Assembly (NCBI GenBank): GCA_965202845.1
Contig: OZ241856.1
Location: forward strand, 992,001-1,056,000
Source of the DNA: CBDATA01 sp965202845
Lineage (GTDB): Bacteria > Acidobacteriota > Vicinamibacteria > Marinacidobacterales > Marinacidobacteraceae
Direction of reading: 5' to 3'
Length of the DNA: 64,000 nt
The stretch's first letter is position 1. Every line of letters begins with the position of its first letter. The position numbers were made by a program, and so were the translations under genes. This document shows positions 25,673-34,659 of this stretch, piece after piece. The notes below the pieces were generated by a model. It saw only the letters and a list, made by a program, of their open reading frames with translations, did not search any database and was not told the origin of the DNA.

Positions 25673-26296
25673 CTGCTTCGGATCGGCCTGACCGGAGGGA
25701 TCGCGTCGGGCAAGACCGTGGTGCGCCGGGTGTTCGAGCGCGCCGGGATTCCGATGCTGGACGCCGACCGGCTGACCCACGATCTGCTGGCGCCGGGAGG
25801 CCGCCTGGTCGAGGTCGTCGCCCGGGAGTTCGGCGGCGGCCGGGACCCGCAGGGGGGAGTGGACCGGAAGCGACTGGGCGCCATCGTGTTCGCCGATCCG
25901 GAGGCCCGCAAGCGCCTCAATGGAATCGTCCATCCCGAAGTGCGGCGCGCCATCCACGAGTTCCTGGACGCCCGGGAGGCGGCCGGCGATCCGGCGGCGG
26001 GCGTGGAGGCGGCGCTCATGGTGGAGACCGGAAGCGTTCGGATCTACGACCGGCTGGTGGTGGTCCACTGCGCTCCGGAGCAGCAACTGGCCCGTCTGCT
26101 GGCGCGCTCCTCGCTGACCGAAGCGGAGGGGCGGGCCCGGATCGCCGCCCAACTTCCGATCGCGGCGAAGGTGGCGGCGGCCGACGATTTGGTGGATGCG
26201 TCCGGTTCCCTCGAGGAGACCGAAGCCCGGGCGCGGCGGTTGGCCGAATCGCTGCTACGGCGGGCTACCGGGGGTTCAGGAAGCCCAGCAGGGTAG
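25673..26296 (+). CDS. coaE: Dephospho-CoA kinase with apparent CTG start
   Basis: 207 residues if started at CTG 25673. Last step of CoA synthesis. The P-loop LRIGLTGGIASGKT is at the very N-terminus as in all CoaE, followed by LDADRLTHDLL and the LVVVHCAPEQQLARLL region. No ATG, GTG or TTG occurs in frame between the upstream stop and the P-loop; the first is GTG 25718, which would delete the P-loop. GGGAGG (25658-25663) is nine bases before the CTG, so CTG is the best start. The 3' end overlaps convergent kdsC by 32 bases. Confidence 0.9.
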   Translation: MLRIGLTGGIASGKTVVRRVFERAGIPMLDADRLTHDLLAPGGRLVEVVAREFGGGRDPQGGVDRKRLGAIVFADPEARKRLNGIVHPEVRRAIHEFLDAREAAGDPAAGVEAALMVETGSVRIYDRLVVVHCAPEQQLARLLARSSLTEAEGRARIAAQLPIAAKVAAADDLVDASGSLEETEARARRLAESLLRRATGGSGSPAG

Positions 26297-26843
26297 CTTC
26301 GAGTTCCCCCCGGGCGTCCAGGATGCGTTCGGCCACCTCGCGCACCGCGCCCCGTCCGCCGGGGGCCGCCGCCACGTAGTGCGCCCGGCGCCGGACTTCG
26401 GGATGGGCGTCCGCCGGGCAGGCCGCGAAGCCGGCCCGCTCGAGGGCGGGCAGGTCCTGCACGTCGTCCCCGACGAAGGCGATCTCTCCGGGCTGCAAGC
26501 CCATCTCCTGCGCGGCCTCCAGGAGCGCCTCCCCCTTGGCCCAGCAGTTCTCCCGGTAGAAGGCCAGGTCAAGTTCCCGGGCGCGATCCCGAACCACCCC
26601 GGAAGCCCGCCCGGTCACGAATCCGAGCCGGATGCCGCGCCGCTTCAGGAGGATCAGCCCCAGACCGTCGCGCGCATGGAACCGCTTGCGTTCGGGGACG
26701 CCTCCAGCCTCATCGCCCGGCTCGAAGGTGCCGTCGGTCAGCACGCCGTCCACATCCATGAGCAGCGCGCGGATCCGGGCCGCCCGGCGGGCGTTCGTCG
26801 CGTCCCATTCGGCGGCCCCCTTGGCGGGGCCGGGTTCGGGCAA
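26265..26843 (-). CDS. kdsC: 3-deoxy-D-manno-octulosonate 8-phosphate phosphatase
   Basis: 192 residues, HAD superfamily C0-type. Removes phosphate from KDO-8-P in lipopolysaccharide inner-core synthesis. Visible: LLMDVDGVLTDG (nucleophile DVDG), FHARDGLGLILLKRRGI, FVTGRAS, CWAKGEALLEA (Lys), and VGDDVQDLPAL with the acidic motif. Start is TTG at 26843, directly after the pyrG stop. An LPS-type outer membrane is implied. Confidence 0.92.
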   Translation of the reverse strand: MPEPGPAKGAAEWDATNARRAARIRALLMDVDGVLTDGTFEPGDEAGGVPERKRFHARDGLGLILLKRRGIRLGFVTGRASGVVRDRARELDLAFYRENCWAKGEALLEAAQEMGLQPGEIAFVGDDVQDLPALERAGFAACPADAHPEVRRRAHYVAAAPGGRGAVREVAERILDARGELEATLLGFLNPR

Positions 26844-28510
26844 TCAGCCGCCCGCCTTCCGGCGTTTCCGCGACGCCCCCACGAAATCGCGAAAGAGCGG
26901 ATGGGGGCGAAGCGGGTTGGAGAGGAACTCGGGATGGAACTGGACCCCCACGAACCACGGGTGTCCGGGGATCTCGGCCACCTCGAAGTAGCCGTCCTCG
27001 GTGGCGCCGGTGAAATGCATGCCGTGTTCTCCGAGAAGCGACTCGAACCGGGGCACGAATTCGTAGCGATGGCGGTGCCGTTCCCGGATGGTCTCCCGGC
27101 CGTAGATCCGGGCGGCGAGCGAGTCCGGCTTCAGGCGGACCGTCTGGGCGCCCACCCGCATGGTGCCCCCCATTTCGGTGACCCCCTCCAGCACCCGGAG
27201 CCTGGCGAACAGGATCTCGTCGGAATCCGGGTCCAGCTCCTCGGTGGTGGCGCCGGCGACGCCGCATTCGGTGCGGGCGAACTCCAGCACCGCGAGCTGC
27301 ATGCCGTAGCAGATGCCGAGGAACGGAGTCCCGGTGCGCCGCGCCCGTCCCGCCGCCGCTTCCATGCCGCTGGTCCCCCGCCGCCCGAACCCGCCCGGAA
27401 CCAGGATTCCGTGGACGTCCTCGAGCGAAGAGGCGCCGGACTCCTCCATGGTCTCCGCTTCGATCCAGCGAATCCGCACGACGGTGTCGTGGGGCATGCC
27501 GCCATGCGCCAGCGCCTCGCCGAGGCTCTTGTACGCATCCTGGTGATCCACATACTTCCCACCACCGCGATCCGGACCTCCTCCCGTCCCCGATGCATGC
27601 GCCGCGCGGCGCGATTCCACTGCGTCAACTCGCGCTTCCGGGGGCGCAGTCGGAAATGGTTCAGAATCCGCCGGTCCACCCCCTCGGAAGCCAGATTCAG
27701 CGGGACGTCGTAGATGGAGGGGGCGTCGACCGCGGTGAACACCGCCTTCGGGTCCACCGAAGCGTGCAGCCCGATCTTGGCCTTGACGTCGGGGGGGAGC
27801 GCCTCTTCCGCGCGGCAGAGCAGGACATCCGGCTGGATGCCGATGGCCCGCAATTCGCGGACGCTGTGCTGGGTGGGCTTGGTCTTGTATTCGCCGGCGG
27901 TGCGGACCATCGGCACCAGGGTGAGGTGGAGGAAGCAGGTGCGGGTCGCCCCCGTCTCGATCCGGTACTGGCGGACCGCCTCGAGGAACGGCTGGCTCTC
28001 GATGTCCCCCACGGTGCCGCCGATCTCGGCGATCACCACGTCCGGGCCGGATGCGGCGATCCGGGTGATGCGCCGCTTGATCTCGTCGGTGACGTGCGGG
28101 ATCACCTGGACGGTGGCGCCCAGATAGCCGCCGCGGCGCTCCCGGGCGAGCACCGTCTCGTAGATCTGCCCGCTGGTGACGTTGGAAAGCGCCGAGCACG
28201 AGACGTCCGCAAACCGTTCGTAGTGACCCACATCCAGATCGGTTTCGGCGCCATCCCCGGTGACGAAGACTTCGCCGTGCTGGTACGGACTCATGGTGCC
28301 CGGATCCACGTTCAGGTAGGGATCGCACTTCAGGAAGGCCACCGTGTAGCCCTGCGACTGAAGCAGCCTGCCGATGGAGGCCGAGGCGAGCCCCTTTCCC
28401 AGCGAGGAAATGACTCCTCCGGTGACGAACAGGAAGCGGGTGTGGTCGGGCGCCGCCGAGGAATCCGTCCCCTCCGGGACGGCTCGCTCCGGGGGCCCGT
28501 CTGGTTCCAT
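26844..28510 (-). CDS. pyrG: CTP synthase, broken by a one-base frameshift
   Basis: Amidotransferase-dependent UTP to CTP. The first part (28510 to about 27560) encodes the synthetase domain: FVTGGVISSLGKGLASASIG, DPYLNVDPGTMSPYQHGEVFVT, AEIGGTVGDIES. The frame then breaks: EVRIAVVG is followed by SMWITR in frame 1, whereas GKYVDHQDAYKSLGEAL continues in another frame to 26844 with the glutaminase motifs PGGFGRRG, FLGICYGMQLA (catalytic Cys) and FHPE. One missing G in the GGG run at 27558-27560 explains it. Because pyrG is normally essential, sequencing error is the leading explanation. Confidence 0.9.
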
Positions 28511-28518
28511 TCCCCCGA

Positions 28519-28524
28519 ACTATA
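28519..28524 (-). promoter_or_regulatory. pyrG -10 box
   Basis: TATAGT on the minus strand, nine bases before the pyrG ATG, flanked by direct repeats TTCGGGGG on both sides. This leaves almost no leader, so a CTP-responsive pyrG attenuator of the Gram-positive kind is not present. Confidence 0.45.
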
Positions 28525-28554
28525 GGCCCCCGAACCCGCCCCCGGGAAAAAAAG

Positions 28555-28613
28555 TTTTCCACATTTTGCAGATTCCGCGGTTGGTTTTTCGCTCTGGCGC
28601 GTTTTAACCATGC
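28555..28613 (+). promoter_or_regulatory. Shared T4P 5' module, copy 2 (before pilT)
   Basis: TTTTCCACA at 28555-28563, GCGT at 28599 (44 bases), ATG of pilT 15 bases after GCGT. The dyad here is CGCG (28576-28579) with CGCG (28598-28601). A TTGGTT lies at a position suited to a -35 element. No ribosome-binding site precedes the ATG. Confidence 0.65.
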
Positions 28614-29741
28614 ATGGCGAATTTTCAGATCACCGCGGGCGACCAGGAGCGGCAGGGCGCCGCCGAGCGGCTCGCCGCGCTGCTGCGCCAACTCAGGGAC
28701 CTGGGCGGCAGCGATCTCCACCTGAGTCCGGAGACCGCGCCCCGTTTCCGGGTGGACGGCCAGCTGCTGACCGCCGGGAAATCCGCGCTCTCCCCGGAGG
28801 AGGTGGAGGCGCTGGTGATCGCCCGGCTTCCCGAACGCCAGCGCGAAATCCTGCTGGAGGACGGAGAGGTGGATTACGCCTTCACCCTGGTGGGAGTCGC
28901 CCGCTTCCGGGGAACGGCGTTCCTCCGGCGGGGGCGCCTGGGCGCGGTGTACCGCATGGTGAGCCGCGACGTGCAGTCGCTGGACAGCCTGGGGCTGCCC
29001 TCCGGGATCGTGCGCCTCGCCGACCTGGCGAGCGGACTGGTGCTGACATCGGGGCCGGTGGGGTCCGGGAAGTCCACCACCCTCGCGGCCATCGTGGACC
29101 GGATCAACCGGAGCCGCCGAGCGCACATCGTGACGGTGGAGGATCCGGTGGAGTACATCCACCAGAACCGCGAGGCGCTGATCACCCAGCGCCAGGTGGG
29201 TTCGGACACCGATTCGTTCCACTCCGCGCTCCGTTCCGTGCTGCGGGCGGATCCCGACGTGGTCGTGATCGGCGAAATCCGCGACCGGGAGACCGCCGAC
29301 GCCGCTCTCCGGGTGACCGAGACCGGACATCTGGCGCTCGCCACCCTGCACGCCCGATCGGTGCTCCACGCCATCACCAGCATTGTGGAGCTGTTTCCTC
29401 CCGGACAACACCGGCAGATCCGCAACCGGCTCTCGGCGTCGCTGGAGGCGGTGCTGTGCCAGCGCCTCGTGCGACGGGCGAGCGGGTCGGGCCGGGCGCT
29501 CGCCGCCGAACGCCTCCTCCCGACTCCGGCGGCGCGCAATTTGATCCGGGAGGACAAGCTCCACCAGCTGTTTGCGGTGATGCAGGCGGGCGCCGGCAAG
29601 GCCGCCTCGGCGCGCCTCGACGATGAGCTGCTGTCGCTGTGGCGGCGGGGGGTCATCAACGGCGAGGAGGCGCTCAAGGCGGCGGGCGACCGCAAGGCGC
29701 TCGGCGAACGGATGCGCGCCGATCAGGAGGGGCGGGCATGA
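28614..29741 (+). CDS. pilT: Type IV pilus retraction ATPase PilT-like
   Basis: 375 residues, the PilT size class (PilB is over 550). Visible: GGSDLHLSPETAPRFRVDGQL N-terminal PAS-like domain, Walker A GPVGSGKSTT (Val where most have Thr), the Asp box VTVEDPVEYIHQN, QRQVGSDTDSF, Walker B PDVVVIGEIRDRETADAAL, and ETGHLALATLHAR. The usual AIRNLIRE motif appears as AARNLIREDKLHQ, which supports PilT rather than PilB. Overlaps pilC by four bases. No pilB is in the window. Confidence 0.93.
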   Translation: MANFQITAGDQERQGAAERLAALLRQLRDLGGSDLHLSPETAPRFRVDGQLLTAGKSALSPEEVEALVIARLPERQREILLEDGEVDYAFTLVGVARFRGTAFLRRGRLGAVYRMVSRDVQSLDSLGLPSGIVRLADLASGLVLTSGPVGSGKSTTLAAIVDRINRSRRAHIVTVEDPVEYIHQNREALITQRQVGSDTDSFHSALRSVLRADPDVVVIGEIRDRETADAALRVTETGHLALATLHARSVLHAITSIVELFPPGQHRQIRNRLSASLEAVLCQRLVRRASGSGRALAAERLLPTPAARNLIREDKLHQLFAVMQAGAGKAASARLDDELLSLWRRGVINGEEALKAAGDRKALGERMRADQEGRA

Positions 29742-30859
29742 AGGGCGGGACGGCGCGACGCGGCGCGTTGTTCCGCATCCGCGCCCTGGGAGGACTCGTC
29801 TCCGCCGGCGGGGGCGGCTGGCCCCCGGTCACCCGCCGGCAGGTGGCGTTGGCGGTGCGTCAGCTGGCGATGATGGTGGCCGCCGGCCTCCCGCTGGCGG
29901 AGAGCCTCGAGGTGCTTCACAACCAGCAGGAGAACCGCCGGCTGCGCGATGCGGTGCGGGCGATCGGGTCGGATGTGCGGTCCGGGCGGTCGCTCGCCCA
30001 CGCGATGGCCCGGCATCCCCGGATCTTCGGGAGACTCGCGGTGGCGATGACCTCGATCGGCGAAGCCGGCGGGCATCTGGATCGGAGTCTTCTGCGCCTT
30101 TCGGACGAGCTCGACAAGGGCGCCCGGGTGGCGGCGCAAGTCCGCGGCGCCTTCGCCTACCCGCTGGTGGTGGGAGGCATCGGCGCCTTGGTGGTCACCG
30201 TGATCCTCTGGCGGGTGGTGCCGGTCTTCGCCGAACTCTACGCCGGTCTGGACGCCGAACTCCCGCTCGCCACCCGCCTGGTGATCGGCGCCTCCGAGTC
30301 GTTCGGAAGCCATGCGATCGCAGGCTTGCTGCTCGCCGGGGGACTGCTGCTGCTGGTTCTCCGCCTCCGCCGCACCCGGGTCGGCGGCGCGATCGTGGAC
30401 CGCGTCCTCCTCCGGGTTCCGCTGCTGGGAACGCTCACCTTCCGCGCCGCGCTGGCGCGATTCTGCCGCACCCTCTCCACCCTGGTGGGCGCCGGCCTGC
30501 CGGTGCTGGAAGGCATGGACATCGCCCGCCGGACCATCGGCAACCGGCATCTGGAGCAGGCGATGGAGCGGGTGCGGGCTCGGGTGGAGACCGGCAGCTC
30601 GCTCTCGGGACCGCTCCGCCAGGCGGGGATCTTTCCGCTGATGGTGTGCCAGATGGTCGCGGTGGGGGAGCGGACCGGCGATCTCGACTTCGCGCTCGAG
30701 AAGGTGGCCGACTTCTACGAGGACGAGGTTCGGCGGGTGAGCGAAACCGTGCTCCCCCTTCTGGAGCCGCTGCTGATCCTGGTTCTCGGGGTGGTGATCG
30801 GGGCGATCGTGATCGCCATGTACATGCCGATCTGGACGCTGGTGGGGCGTCTTTCGTGA
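29738..30859 (+). CDS. pilC: Type IV pilus platform protein PilC
   Basis: 373 residues, two GspF domains. Inner-membrane platform on which the ATPases act. First domain: RQLAMMVAAGLPLAESLEVL, then spans near residues 140-170 and 190-215; second domain: CRTLSTLVGAGLPVLEGMDIAR and GERTGDLDFALEKVADFYEDEV, ending with a span at 345-368. ATG overlaps the pilT stop (ATGA), so the pair is translationally coupled. Confidence 0.94.
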   Translation: MKGGTARRGALFRIRALGGLVSAGGGGWPPVTRRQVALAVRQLAMMVAAGLPLAESLEVLHNQQENRRLRDAVRAIGSDVRSGRSLAHAMARHPRIFGRLAVAMTSIGEAGGHLDRSLLRLSDELDKGARVAAQVRGAFAYPLVVGGIGALVVTVILWRVVPVFAELYAGLDAELPLATRLVIGASESFGSHAIAGLLLAGGLLLLVLRLRRTRVGGAIVDRVLLRVPLLGTLTFRAALARFCRTLSTLVGAGLPVLEGMDIARRTIGNRHLEQAMERVRARVETGSSLSGPLRQAGIFPLMVCQMVAVGERTGDLDFALEKVADFYEDEVRRVSETVLPLLEPLLILVLGVVIGAIVIAMYMPIWTLVGRLS

Positions 30860-30950
30860 CGCGCCCTCCGATGTCCCGCCTTCTTCCCTTCTTTCCTTCC
30901 AACCACGCAACCCCCCGGTCTCCCTGGCCGGAACGGAGGTCCTATCCTTA

Positions 30951-31532
30951 ATGCCCCATTCCATGAACGCGAAGAGCCGTCCCCCGGCGCCCCCGCAGGC
31001 GTCCGCCGGGTTCACCCTCATCGAACTCCTGATCGTGATCGCGATCATCGGCGTCATCGCCGGCATCGCCATCCCCCAGCTGCTCCGGGCCCGCCTGTCG
31101 GCGAACGAGGCGCAGGCCATCGGGGATTCCAGAGCGGTGATCGCCGCCGAACAGACCTACGCGGCCTCGAATTGCGGGTTCTTTTCCGATCTCGTCAACC
31201 TGTGCCGCGACGGGGACGACTGCGAAGGGATCGGGATTCCCGACTATCCGGCCGCCGCGCCCGAGTTCGTGGGCGGGGATCTCGGACGCACCAGCCCGTA
31301 CGTCAAGTCGGGCTACACCCGCACCCTGGCGGCCAACGGGACGCCCACCTCGATCCCCGACCACTGCGATCCCGACAGCCTGCTGGATTACTGCTACCGC
31401 GCGGAGCCCGCCGATGTCGGTCGAACCGGGGTGCGCAGCTTCTCGGCCACCAGCGCCGGCGCCCTCTACACCGATCCCAGCGGAACCGCCATCGCCTGTC
31501 CGGTTCCCGGCGGGACCGCCTTCCTCGAGTGA
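30951..31532 (+). CDS. pilA: Type IV pilin
   Basis: 193 residues. Leader peptide of 19 residues ending SAG, cleaved before FTLIELLIVIAIIGVIAGIAIP, with Glu5 present; this hydrophobic helix is the pilin polymerisation core. The globular part has six cysteines, mostly as likely disulfides (NCGFF, LCRDGDDCEG, HCDPD, YCYRA, ACPVPG). Likely the major pilin since it follows pilT-pilC and no other pilin here has its length and Ile-rich core. GGAGG lies 11 bases before ATG 30951; ATG 30963 is an alternative. Confidence 0.9.
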   Translation: MPHSMNAKSRPPAPPQASAGFTLIELLIVIAIIGVIAGIAIPQLLRARLSANEAQAIGDSRAVIAAEQTYAASNCGFFSDLVNLCRDGDDCEGIGIPDYPAAAPEFVGGDLGRTSPYVKSGYTRTLAANGTPTSIPDHCDPDSLLDYCYRAEPADVGRTGVRSFSATSAGALYTDPSGTAIACPVPGGTAFLE

Positions 31533-31539
31533 GCGGGGC

Positions 31540-32265
31540 GTGCCGGCGCCGCCCGCCATCCGCGCCCGCGCCCTGAGCCGGTCCTTTCCGGCGCCGAATC
31601 GGTTCGGCCTCCCGCTGGGCCGCCGGAGCGTCGTCGAGGACGTGGACCTCGAGGCGGATTCCGGGGAAGTGCTGGCGCTCGTCGGCCGGAACCAGGCGGG
31701 GAAGACCACTCTGCTTCGTCTGCTCGCCGGTCTGCTTCGTCCGGACCGGGGAGCGGCCTTGCTGGGGGGCCGCCCGGCGACCGAGGCGGGCGCGCGCCGG
31801 GGACTCGGCTATCTGGGCGAGGAATCTCCGCTCCCCCGGGGGCTGCGCCCGATGGAGGCGGTTCGGCTCGCGTCCCGGCTGGCCGGCGCCGGGCCGGAGG
31901 AGGCGGCGCTTGCGGCGGAAGCGGTCGGATTGCCGGATCGGCTGCGCCAGCCGCTCGCCCGCTGTTCCCGGGGAGTCCGCCAGCGCGCCGGCCTGGCTGC
32001 CGCCCTGGTCGGCCGCCCCCGCGCCCTGATTCTCGACGAACCCCTTACGGGACTCGATCCGGTGGGTTGGGATCTCGCGGTGCGCGCGATTCGGAAGGCC
32101 GCCGAAGCCGGGGCGGCGGTGATTCTCAGCCTGCATTCGCAGCGGGGGGCGGAGCTGCTGGCCGATCGGGTCGTCGTGCTTCGCGCCGGGCGCGTCGCGC
32201 GGCAGGGACCCCTTGGGAACTTCGCCGGCGCCGCCGACTGGCTTCTGGCTGCGGTTCGGGGCTGA
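31540..32265 (+). CDS. ABC transporter ATP-binding protein (PilH-like position)
   Basis: 241 residues. Walker A GRNQAGKTT (a Gln replaces the usual Gly), Q-loop region LGYLGEESPLP, signature CSRGVRQRAG (a degenerate LSGGQ), Walker B ALILDEPLTGLD and H-loop ILSLHSQ. In Myxococcus the T4P locus carries pilG-pilH-pilI (ABC transporter) between pilA and pilD; this gene and the next occupy the same place, so they may help pilus assembly or export. That link is inferred from position. GTG start after pilA by seven bases. Confidence 0.8.
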   Translation: MPAPPAIRARALSRSFPAPNRFGLPLGRRSVVEDVDLEADSGEVLALVGRNQAGKTTLLRLLAGLLRPDRGAALLGGRPATEAGARRGLGYLGEESPLPRGLRPMEAVRLASRLAGAGPEEAALAAEAVGLPDRLRQPLARCSRGVRQRAGLAAALVGRPRALILDEPLTGLDPVGWDLAVRAIRKAAEAGAAVILSLHSQRGAELLADRVVVLRAGRVARQGPLGNFAGAADWLLAAVRG

Positions 32266-32281
32266 GATTCGGAAGGTGCGC

Positions 32282-33040
32282 ATGCTTCGGGCCGTCCTGG
32301 CGCTCGCCGGGGCGACGTTGGTCGGGCAGCGACGCGATCGGGTCTTCGTCTGCGCGCTCGCGGTGGTGGCGTTCGGCCTGGGAGTCGCGCATCTGGCGTC
32401 CCAAGCGACCGTGGATTCGCAAGGCCGGCTGGTGACGCACTTCGGCTGGCTGGCGGCGGGGATGTGCGGCTGGCTGCTCGCCATCGGCTACGGCAGCGGC
32501 CTTGCGGACCGGGGAGGGGTGTGCGGACCGCTGGCGCTTGCCGGCCCGACGCCGACCGGCGCCGTCGTTCTCGGGCGCTGGCTCGGCCTCGCGGCCGGCC
32601 TGGCCTGGTTCAGCGGCCTTGCGACCGCGCTCCTGCTGCTCGCGCTCGGCTTCGGACACGGGATGGCGCCCGCGCCGGTCCTTGGGGCCGGCTGGTTGCT
32701 GTTCCTGCGTCTGGCGGTGGCGCTTTCGCTCGCGCTGCTCTTCGGCGTCCTTCTCCCCCGCGCCCCCGCGGCGCTCCTGAGCGCGGCGGTCGCCGGCGCC
32801 GGATGGATTTCGGGAGGCTTCGGAGAATCGGGAGCGTTGTCCCTCGCCGCCGGGCGCCTGCTGGCGCCGCGGCTTCCGCTCCTCGCGCCGCCGTCCGGCG
32901 GCCTTCCCGGCGAGGCGGCCGGCGTCGTCCAGGCGCTGCTCGCGCCGACGCTCTACGCCTTGCTCTACTGCGGGGCGCTGCTGCTGCTCGCCTCCCTGGC
33001 CGCCGGGCCGGCGCTCCGCCGCCACGGATTGCGGACGTGA
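32282..33040 (+). CDS. ABC-type membrane permease (PilI-like position)
   Basis: 252 residues, about six hydrophobic spans (residues 10-45, 55-75, 85-105, 120-145, 155-180, 220-245). No ATPase or binding motif. It follows the ATP-binding gene by 16 bases and is the natural membrane partner. GGAAGG is five bases before ATG 32282. Overlaps the TPR gene by a GTGA contact. Permease sequence is divergent, so the ABC-2 assignment rests on context. Confidence 0.7.
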   Translation: MLRAVLALAGATLVGQRRDRVFVCALAVVAFGLGVAHLASQATVDSQGRLVTHFGWLAAGMCGWLLAIGYGSGLADRGGVCGPLALAGPTPTGAVVLGRWLGLAAGLAWFSGLATALLLLALGFGHGMAPAPVLGAGWLLFLRLAVALSLALLFGVLLPRAPAALLSAAVAGAGWISGGFGESGALSLAAGRLLAPRLPLLAPPSGGLPGEAAGVVQALLAPTLYALLYCGALLLLASLAAGPALRRHGLRT

Positions 33041-33891
33041 GGTCCGTTCGGCTTCGTCCGGTCGCCGGGCTTCTGCTGGCGCTGGCGCTTCTGGCGTTCG
33101 CCTCCGCGGTTCCGGCCCCAGTCCCCGAATCGGGACTGCTGGCGCCGCTGTCCGCGCTCCCGCCCGACCGGATTCCCTCCGGGCTTCGCGGCGCGCTGGC
33201 CGACCTGCTCTGGCTGGATGCGGTGCAACGCTACGGGACCGAGCGCCGGGCCGGTCGCTCCGAGTTTCCGGCGCTCGAGGATCGCATCCGGCAGGCCGTC
33301 CGCATGGACCCGGAATTGCGCGCCCCGGCGGTATTCGGCGCCCTCCTGCTGGCCGAACCCCGTCCGCTCGGGCCGGGCCGCGCGGCGGCGGCGGCGGAGC
33401 TTCTCGACGGCTGGGTTTCGCGCCATCCCGACGACCGGCGGGCGGCGCTGACGCTCGGCCTCGTGCGCCTGTGGCATCTCGGAGACCCCGAGGGAGCGGC
33501 GCGGGTGTTCGACCGCGCCGCCTCCCGGCCCGGCGCGCCGCCCTGGTTCCAGGCGCTGGCGGCGCGCTCGTTCACCCAGGCGGGAGCGCGGGAGACCGCA
33601 CGGCCGATCTGGGAGCGCCTGCTGGCGGAAGCCCGGACCGATCGGGAACGGTCCAACGCCCGCACTCATCTGGCGCAGCTGGACGCCTTGGAGGAACAGG
33701 ATCGGCTGGCTGTCGCGATCCGGGATTTCGAGCGTCGAACCGGGCGGACGGCGGGCGACTGGGAGGAGCTGATCGCCGCCGGAGTCGTCCCCCGGATCCC
33801 CCTGGACCCCGCCGGCGTTCCGTATCGGCTGGTCCGGGGAGCGCCCGAAGTGTCCATCGATTCGCCGCTCGCCGGAATCCCCGGACGCTGA
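33037..33891 (+). CDS. TPR-like protein with signal anchor, T4P locus
   Basis: 284 residues. Hydrophobic N-terminus (VAGLLLALALLAFASAVPAP) is a signal or anchor; the rest is helical with TPR-like units (AAELLDGWVSRHPDDRRAALTLGLVRLWHLGDPEGAARVFDRAASRPG, then ARPIWERLLAEARTD). Ends RIPLDPAGVPYRLV. No known catalytic motif. It sits between the permease and pilD and may act as a scaffold with the ABC pair; it is a candidate third component analogous in place to PilG. Confidence 0.65.
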   Translation: MRSVRLRPVAGLLLALALLAFASAVPAPVPESGLLAPLSALPPDRIPSGLRGALADLLWLDAVQRYGTERRAGRSEFPALEDRIRQAVRMDPELRAPAVFGALLLAEPRPLGPGRAAAAAELLDGWVSRHPDDRRAALTLGLVRLWHLGDPEGAARVFDRAASRPGAPPWFQALAARSFTQAGARETARPIWERLLAEARTDRERSNARTHLAQLDALEEQDRLAVAIRDFERRTGRTAGDWEELIAAGVVPRIPLDPAGVPYRLVRGAPEVSIDSPLAGIPGR

Positions 33892-34653
33892 ATGGGCGTC
33901 GTCGCGGCGGCGCTGGCCGGCCTTGCGTTCGGCAGCTTCCTGAACGTGGCGGCGACCCGGATTCCGGCGGGCGAATCGGTCTGGAGTCCCCGTTCGCACT
34001 GCCGCGCCTGCAAAAAGCCGGTGCGGATGCGGGACCTGATCCCGATCCTCTCCTTCCTGGCGCTGGGCGGCGCCTGCCGGGACTGTGGCGCCCGGATTCC
34101 CTTCCGGTATCCGATCCTGGAAGCGATTGGCGCGGTCATCGTGATGTGGGCGGTGGCGGAAAGCGGGTCCGATCCGCTGGGGCTCGCCCCGCGGGTCCTG
34201 TTTCCGGGGATGCTGGCGGCGCTGGCCGCAACCGACGCCGAGGGCATGGTGCTGCCGGATCGGATCACCCTGCCCGGCATCCTGCTGGGGATCGGGTGCG
34301 CCGCGGCCGGAGTCGGGCCGACGCTGTTCGAGGCGCTTTTTGGCATCCTGGTCGGGGGCGGACTCCTGCTGGGGCTGCGCGAGCTCTACCTCCGGGCGCG
34401 CGGGGTGGAGGCGCTGGGGCTCGGAGACGTCAAGATGGTCGGGATGGCGGGCGCGTTTTTAGGTCCCGTTGGAGTCCTTCAGGTCATCGGCATCGGGTCG
34501 GGGCTGGCGCTGCTGGCGGCGGTTCCCCTGCTGCTTGCGGGGCGCATCTCCCGGTCCACCCGAATCCCCTTCGGGGTGTTCCTGGCGGTTGCGGCGGCGA
34601 TCGTGTTCGGGAGCGGGGTCGGGGTCGGGGGGAGCCGCGGAATCCCCTTCTGA
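33892..34653 (+). CDS. pilD: Prepilin peptidase/N-methyltransferase
   Basis: 253 residues, about eight membrane spans. Cleaves the leader from pilins and methylates the new N-terminal Phe. Visible: FGSFLNVAATRIP, zinc cysteines HCRACKKPV and CRDCGARIPFRYP, the first aspartate in TDAEGMVLPDRITLPG and the second in GLGDVKMVGM. It serves PilA and the minor pilins in this window. Its ATG starts one base after the upstream stop. Confidence 0.95.
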   Translation: MGVVAAALAGLAFGSFLNVAATRIPAGESVWSPRSHCRACKKPVRMRDLIPILSFLALGGACRDCGARIPFRYPILEAIGAVIVMWAVAESGSDPLGLAPRVLFPGMLAALAATDAEGMVLPDRITLPGILLGIGCAAAGVGPTLFEALFGILVGGGLLLGLRELYLRARGVEALGLGDVKMVGMAGAFLGPVGVLQVIGIGSGLALLAAVPLLLAGRISRSTRIPFGVFLAVAAAIVFGSGVGVGGSRGIPF

Positions 34654-34659
34654 AAAAAG

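Noticed and set aside
27550..27570. Programmed frameshift in pyrG
   Set aside because: No slippery heptamer or downstream structure seen; a missing G in a G run explains it better.
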